Source of the DNA: an uncultured Clostridia bacterium | GTDB lineage: Bacteria; Bacillota; Clostridia; Oscillospirales; Acutalibacteraceae | Direction: 5' to 3' | Length of the DNA: 56,070 nucleotides | NCBI GenBank assembly: GCA_927362715.1 | Contig: CAKMIX010000018.1 | Location: 1-56,070, forward strand | Part shown: one piece after another, positions 51,420 through 56,070 of the stretch | Position numbering within the stretch: the first letter of the stretch is position 1 | Layout of the letters: each line of letters begins with the position of its first letter | The notes under the pieces: model-generated | The model's input: the letters and a program-made list of their open reading frames with translations, nothing else | Database searches by the model: none | Told to the model about the DNA's origin: nothing | Translations under genes and position numbers: made by a program

Positions 51420-52469
51420 TTAATTTGCCATATCCAATCCGCCGGGGAACAAGGCATCGTCGATGATGTAGGGCTCGTAATTCTCGTTTTGCCACACCTT
51501 GACATAATCCACATAAAAGGCGGTATCGCCCTCATGTGAAAACTGCCCGATCTTCTGCCCGTGCGGCCCCCAGCCGTCGCCTGCGTCGATCTCCACGGTC
51601 AGGCGCAAAAACTCCTTGACTTTGGAGACGCCGCCGCCCGCCGTGGCCCAGGTCGGTTCGCCGTCGATGTAAAATACATAATATTCCGGCGTCCACTTCA
51701 GCGCAAAGGTGTGGTAGCCGTCGTAAAGATCCTGTTCTAATGTATTGATGATCGTGTCTGAATCCGCAAATTCCCCGTAGCCGTTCCACAAAAGTGCATG
51801 TCCCATACGGCTTTGGCGGTTGCGGCGGAACGCGCTTTCATACACGTCGATCTCCGTACCGTCCACACCCTCGCTCGCGACCTTGCGCATATTGGAGGAT
51901 TGCAGCCAGAACGCCGACCAAAGCCCGTCTGCGTCGGGCAGCTTCACGCGCACCTCAAAGTAGCCGAACGCCTGTGCGAACAGGAGTTCATCACTCGAAC
52001 CTTTATTGTTGTCGCCGTCCCCGACAATGCGGCGCGTCTCAATACCGCCCGTGAACCGTCCGGCGGCAGGGCAGTCGCCGGAGCACGTGTGGTCGTCTTC
52101 GTATCGTGCGTGGATGACGGCGTTGCCGTCACGCACCTCCACCAATTCCGGGCACCACCAGCAGGCGTATTCCGGGTGCGCCTCGTCGTTCGACTCCCAG
52201 CGCACGGCGTGCGGCGAGGTCGTCCAGATCTCATGGCTGCCCGTGTAGCGGTCGCCGAAGCGGATGTTCCGGTTGAGCGCGTCACCCTCAAAATCATCCT
52301 CAAACACCATGTACCAGCCGTCCTCACCGAGCGTGGGAATAGAAAGATCATACCCCTTTTCTTTCCAACTCTCGTCATTTTTCGGGCGCGTGGTCACACC
52401 GACCGCAATGGCAATGATCCCCGCCACGACCAGAACTGCGCCCACAATCAAAATAATCACGCGTTTCAC
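51420..52469 (-). CDS. Membrane-anchored GH16 glycosidase
   Basis: 349 residues from GTG at 52469, set by GGAGG; an ATG at 52487 has no ribosome site. A signal anchor (VIILIVGAVLVVAGIIAIAVG) leads to a GH16 jelly roll: WYMVFEDDFEGDALN, GYFEVRVKLP, LWSAFWLQ and the catalytic GTEIDVYES (E-x-D-x-x-E), then YHTFALKWTPEYYVFYIDG. GH16 enzymes cut beta-1,3/1,4-glucans, galactans or related polymers. The target here is unknown; it acts outside the cell, tethered to the membrane. Confidence 0.92.
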   Translation of the reverse strand: MKRVIILIVGAVLVVAGIIAIAVGVTTRPKNDESWKEKGYDLSIPTLGEDGWYMVFEDDFEGDALNRNIRFGDRYTGSHEIWTTSPHAVRWESNDEAHPEYACWWCPELVEVRDGNAVIHARYEDDHTCSGDCPAAGRFTGGIETRRIVGDGDNNKGSSDELLFAQAFGYFEVRVKLPDADGLWSAFWLQSSNMRKVASEGVDGTEIDVYESAFRRNRQSRMGHALLWNGYGEFADSDTIINTLEQDLYDGYHTFALKWTPEYYVFYIDGEPTWATAGGGVSKVKEFLRLTVEIDAGDGWGPHGQKIGQFSHEGDTAFYVDYVKVWQNENYEPYIIDDALFPGGLDMAN

Positions 52470-52498
52470 GTTTCTCCCTCCGATCATAGGATGGTCTT

Positions 52499-52527
52499 AT
52501 AGTATCGGATTTCCAATGGAATGTCAA
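52499..52527 (-). promoter_or_regulatory. Promoter of the GH16 gene
   Basis: On the minus strand: perfect TTGACA, a 17-base spacer and TACTAT. Confidence 0.75.
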
Positions 52528-52576
52528 CGGAAAAGGGATAAAATGCGCCTGTCCCTTCGGATTTGGAAACGCCGGA

Positions 52577-52605
52577 TTGCAACAGGATGAAAACTGTGGT
52601 AAAAT
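52577..52605 (+). promoter_or_regulatory. Promoter of tsaD
   Basis: TTGCAA, a 17-base spacer and TAAAAT preceded by TGG. It lies 57 bases before the ATG. Confidence 0.75.
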
Positions 52606-52661
52606 ACGAAGAAGTTTGGCTTTGCACAATGTGTAAAAGTCCAGTGAAAAGGGGAATCGGA

Positions 52662-53681
52662 ATGCGGATCTTAGCGCTGGAAAGCTCCTGTGATGAGACT
52701 GCCGCCGCAGTCGTAGAGGACGGCAGACGTATACTGTCCAATGTGGTCGCCACGCAAATCGAGCGCCATAAAATCTTCGGCGGCGTCGTGCCGGAGATCG
52801 CCTCGCGCCTGCATGCGGAATCGATCAGCGCGGTGACGGCAGAAGCGCTCGAGCAAGCGGGCATGACGCTTGCTATGGTGGATGCGATCGCCGTGACTTA
52901 TGCGCCGGGGCTCATCGGCGCATTGCTCGTGGGCGTGAATTATGCGAAAGGGCTCGCATTGGGCAGCGGCAAGCCGCTGGTGCCCGTGCACCATCTGCGC
53001 GCGCATATCGCGGCGAATTATATCACGCACCAAGACCTGACCCCGCCGTTTTTGTGTCTGGTCGTCTCGGGCGGGAACACGATGCTTGTGCAGGTGAAAG
53101 ATTATACGGAATTTCAAGTGCTCGGCAGAACGCGCGACGACGCGGCGGGTGAGGCGCTCGACAAGGCGGCGCGCGCCATGGGCCTGCCGTATCCGGGTGG
53201 CGTACATTTGGATGAAGCGTCCAAGGGCGGCGACCCGCACGCCTTTTCCTTTCCGCATCCGAATGTGGAGGGCAGCCCGCTCGATTTCAGCTTTTCGGGC
53301 CTCAAGACCGCCGTGCTCAACCGCCTGCATAACGCCGCGCAAAAAGGGGAGACTATCGAAAAAGCAGATCTCGGCGCGTCGTTTCAATCCGCCGTGGCAG
53401 ATGCCCTGCTGCGCAACACCGATCTTGCGCTGGAGATGTATCCCGAAACCGAAAAACTCGTGCTCGCGGGCGGGGTCTCGGCGAACTCGGTTTTGCGTGG
53501 ACGTGTCACGCTTCTTGCAAAGCGGCGCGGTGTGCGGCTGTATCTGCCGGAGCTTTCTTTGTGCGGCGACAACGCGGCGATGGTCGGAGCGCAGGGCTTT
53601 TATGAGTGGCGCGCGGGGAGATGTGCGGATATGTCGCTCAATGCGGCCGCGACTATGCCGATCGAGGAAAACGGGCGGTAA
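52662..53681 (+). CDS. tsaD: tRNA threonylcarbamoyladenosine transferase TsaD
   Basis: 339 residues. The family start ILALESSCDETAAAVV, the metal motif H111-H115 in HHLRAHIAAN, VSGGNTMLV, FSFSGLKTAVLN and the end SLCGDNAAMVG are clear. TsaD adds threonylcarbamoyl to A37 of tRNAs reading ANN codons, with TsaB and TsaE. Those partners are not in the window. AAGGGGA lies before the ATG. Confidence 0.97.
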   Translation: MRILALESSCDETAAAVVEDGRRILSNVVATQIERHKIFGGVVPEIASRLHAESISAVTAEALEQAGMTLAMVDAIAVTYAPGLIGALLVGVNYAKGLALGSGKPLVPVHHLRAHIAANYITHQDLTPPFLCLVVSGGNTMLVQVKDYTEFQVLGRTRDDAAGEALDKAARAMGLPYPGGVHLDEASKGGDPHAFSFPHPNVEGSPLDFSFSGLKTAVLNRLHNAAQKGETIEKADLGASFQSAVADALLRNTDLALEMYPETEKLVLAGGVSANSVLRGRVTLLAKRRGVRLYLPELSLCGDNAAMVGAQGFYEWRAGRCADMSLNAAATMPIEENGR

Positions 53682-53771
53682 TGCGCCGATTTTTTGGACA
53701 GCTAACCGCTCTTTTGTGGATTGTTCATCAAAAAGCGGCACAGAATTGACATTTTATTAACATTTTCCATG

Positions 53772-53800
53772 TTGCTTTTTTTGGTGGGCTATATTATAAT
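53772..53800 (+). promoter_or_regulatory. Promoter of pckG
   Basis: TTGCTT, a 17-base spacer and perfect TATAAT, 100 bases before the ATG. Confidence 0.78.
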
Positions 53801-53899
53801 GCTACTTGAATGGCGCTTTTTTCCATTCTGCATTTTTGTAATGCCAATCATGCAAAATTATCTCGGCGCAAGCCGAAGTTTTGGAGAAGGAGAATCAAT

Positions 53900-55690
<1,791 letters not shown>

Positions 55691-55713
55691 GCGATTCTCC
55701 TTTATACAAAGCT

Positions 55714-55763
55714 GCCCGTCGGGATTCGCGTTATGCGAATCCCGACGGGCCTTTGTTTTTTTG
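55714..55763 (+). terminator. Intrinsic terminator of pckG
   Basis: A long perfect stem (GCCCGTCGGGATTCGC with its complement), a short loop, then CTTTGTTTTTTT. Confidence 0.9.
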
Positions 55764-55910
55764 CATAGGCAATGTGTATCTCATGGATTCTTTCACTATA
55801 TAATTGTGGTAGGCATAACGCACATATACTATATAATAAACGGGCGAGTTTACACGACGACCGATGACAAAATCGAACAAGACAGCAAACACCCGGCGGT
55901 GTTTCAAAAA

Positions 55911-55974
55911 CTCGAAATAAATTCAAATTTTTTTGAAAATAGGTGTTGACTTTTGTCGTAGGTTTTGCTATTAT
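55911..55974 (+). promoter_or_regulatory. rRNA operon promoter with UP element
   Basis: TTGACT (55946), a 17-base spacer and TATTAT (55969). An A/T-rich UP-like stretch (about 55916-55940) lies directly upstream. The region 55764-55910 holds no gene; weaker -10-like TATA boxes near 55830 could form a second promoter. Confidence 0.8.
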
Positions 55975-55980
55975 ATCAAA

Positions 55981-56070
55981 GCTGTCGCGCGGGACATGAG
56001 TTCCGAACGAGAGCAACGGACCTTGAAAATTAAACAACGACGAAGAAAAAGGAACCCGAGATTCCGACGT
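55981..56070 (+). other. Leader of an rRNA operon (16S just outside the window)
   Basis: After the promoter come GACCTTGAAAATTAAACAAC and an A-rich stretch, a leader sequence commonly found just before clostridial 16S rRNA genes. No 16S 5' end is reached, so the rRNA itself is not annotated. Confidence 0.65.

Overview
The window reads as chromosomal DNA from an anaerobic, endospore-forming Clostridia bacterium, probably close to the Oscillospirales. Supporting signs: spore genes (spoVAC, spoVAD, yabP, yabQ), pyruvate:ferredoxin oxidoreductase, an Fe-S flavin transhydrogenase, GTP-type PEP carboxykinase, IreB, strong AGGAGG ribosome sites, TTG and GTG starts, and GC-rich codon use. There is no prophage, CRISPR array or IS element. 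One AT-rich islet of gene remnants (about 17.1-19.36 kb) lies beside two tRNA genes.

Layout. 0-5 kb: a minus-strand nagA/phosphodiesterase pair, a three-gene cassette of unknown function (plus strand) and a minus-strand spoVAC-spoVAD operon. 5-11 kb: a lone ABC ATPase, ireB, a HAD phosphatase, a divergent GDPD-like protein, yabP-yabQ-divIC, an S1 protein, a fumarase alpha subunit without its beta partner, and hpf. 11-17 kb: a zinc-ribbon membrane protein and nifJ (minus), then a CNNM/CBS transporter (plus). 17-19.4 kb: a LysR tail, an intact corA-like gene, a kdpD fragment with a stop at the Walker-A lysine, and two tandem 196-bp repeats that each begin with the 3' end of the neighbouring tRNA-Val. 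19.4-23.7 kb: tRNA-Val, tRNA-Pro, then rpmG-secE-nusG-rplK-rplA-rplJ-rplL with an L10 leader; rpoB does not follow.

24-32 kb: one promoter serves a cobalamin adenosyltransferase, a small Cys-motif protein, a clan GH-D glycosidase, a Cys-type sulfatase and a GH31 glycosidase, which suggests use of sulfated host glycans. 33-38 kb: a three-gene NuoE/NuoF/(ferredoxin-GltD fusion) complex resembling the Stn-type electron-bifurcating transhydrogenase. 38-40.3 kb: a textbook cobalamin riboswitch controls a sortase-type surface protein with an alpha/alpha-toroid fold and a lipoprotein with a DUF4430 (transcobalamin beta-like) domain. Together they look like a bacterial, split version of intrinsic factor/transcobalamin. 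40-50 kb: metF, a DUF5685 protein, a degenerate J-domain protein, a membrane protein, pyrE, radC, a LexA-controlled uvrBA operon and uvrA's terminator, then 6S RNA and a DUF1292 gene on the minus strand.

50.6-51.34 kb: an rRNA-grade promoter drives about 0.68 kb with no convincing gene but many hairpins, a possible pseudoknot and an intrinsic terminator. This is a candidate large structured RNA. 51.4-56 kb: a membrane-anchored GH16 glycanase (minus), tsaD, pckG, and at the very end a promoter and leader typical of an rRNA operon, so 16S rRNA probably starts just outside the window.

The two most interesting items are the riboswitch-controlled intrinsic-factor-like pair and the large structured RNA. 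All identifications come from reading motifs and were not confirmed by database search.
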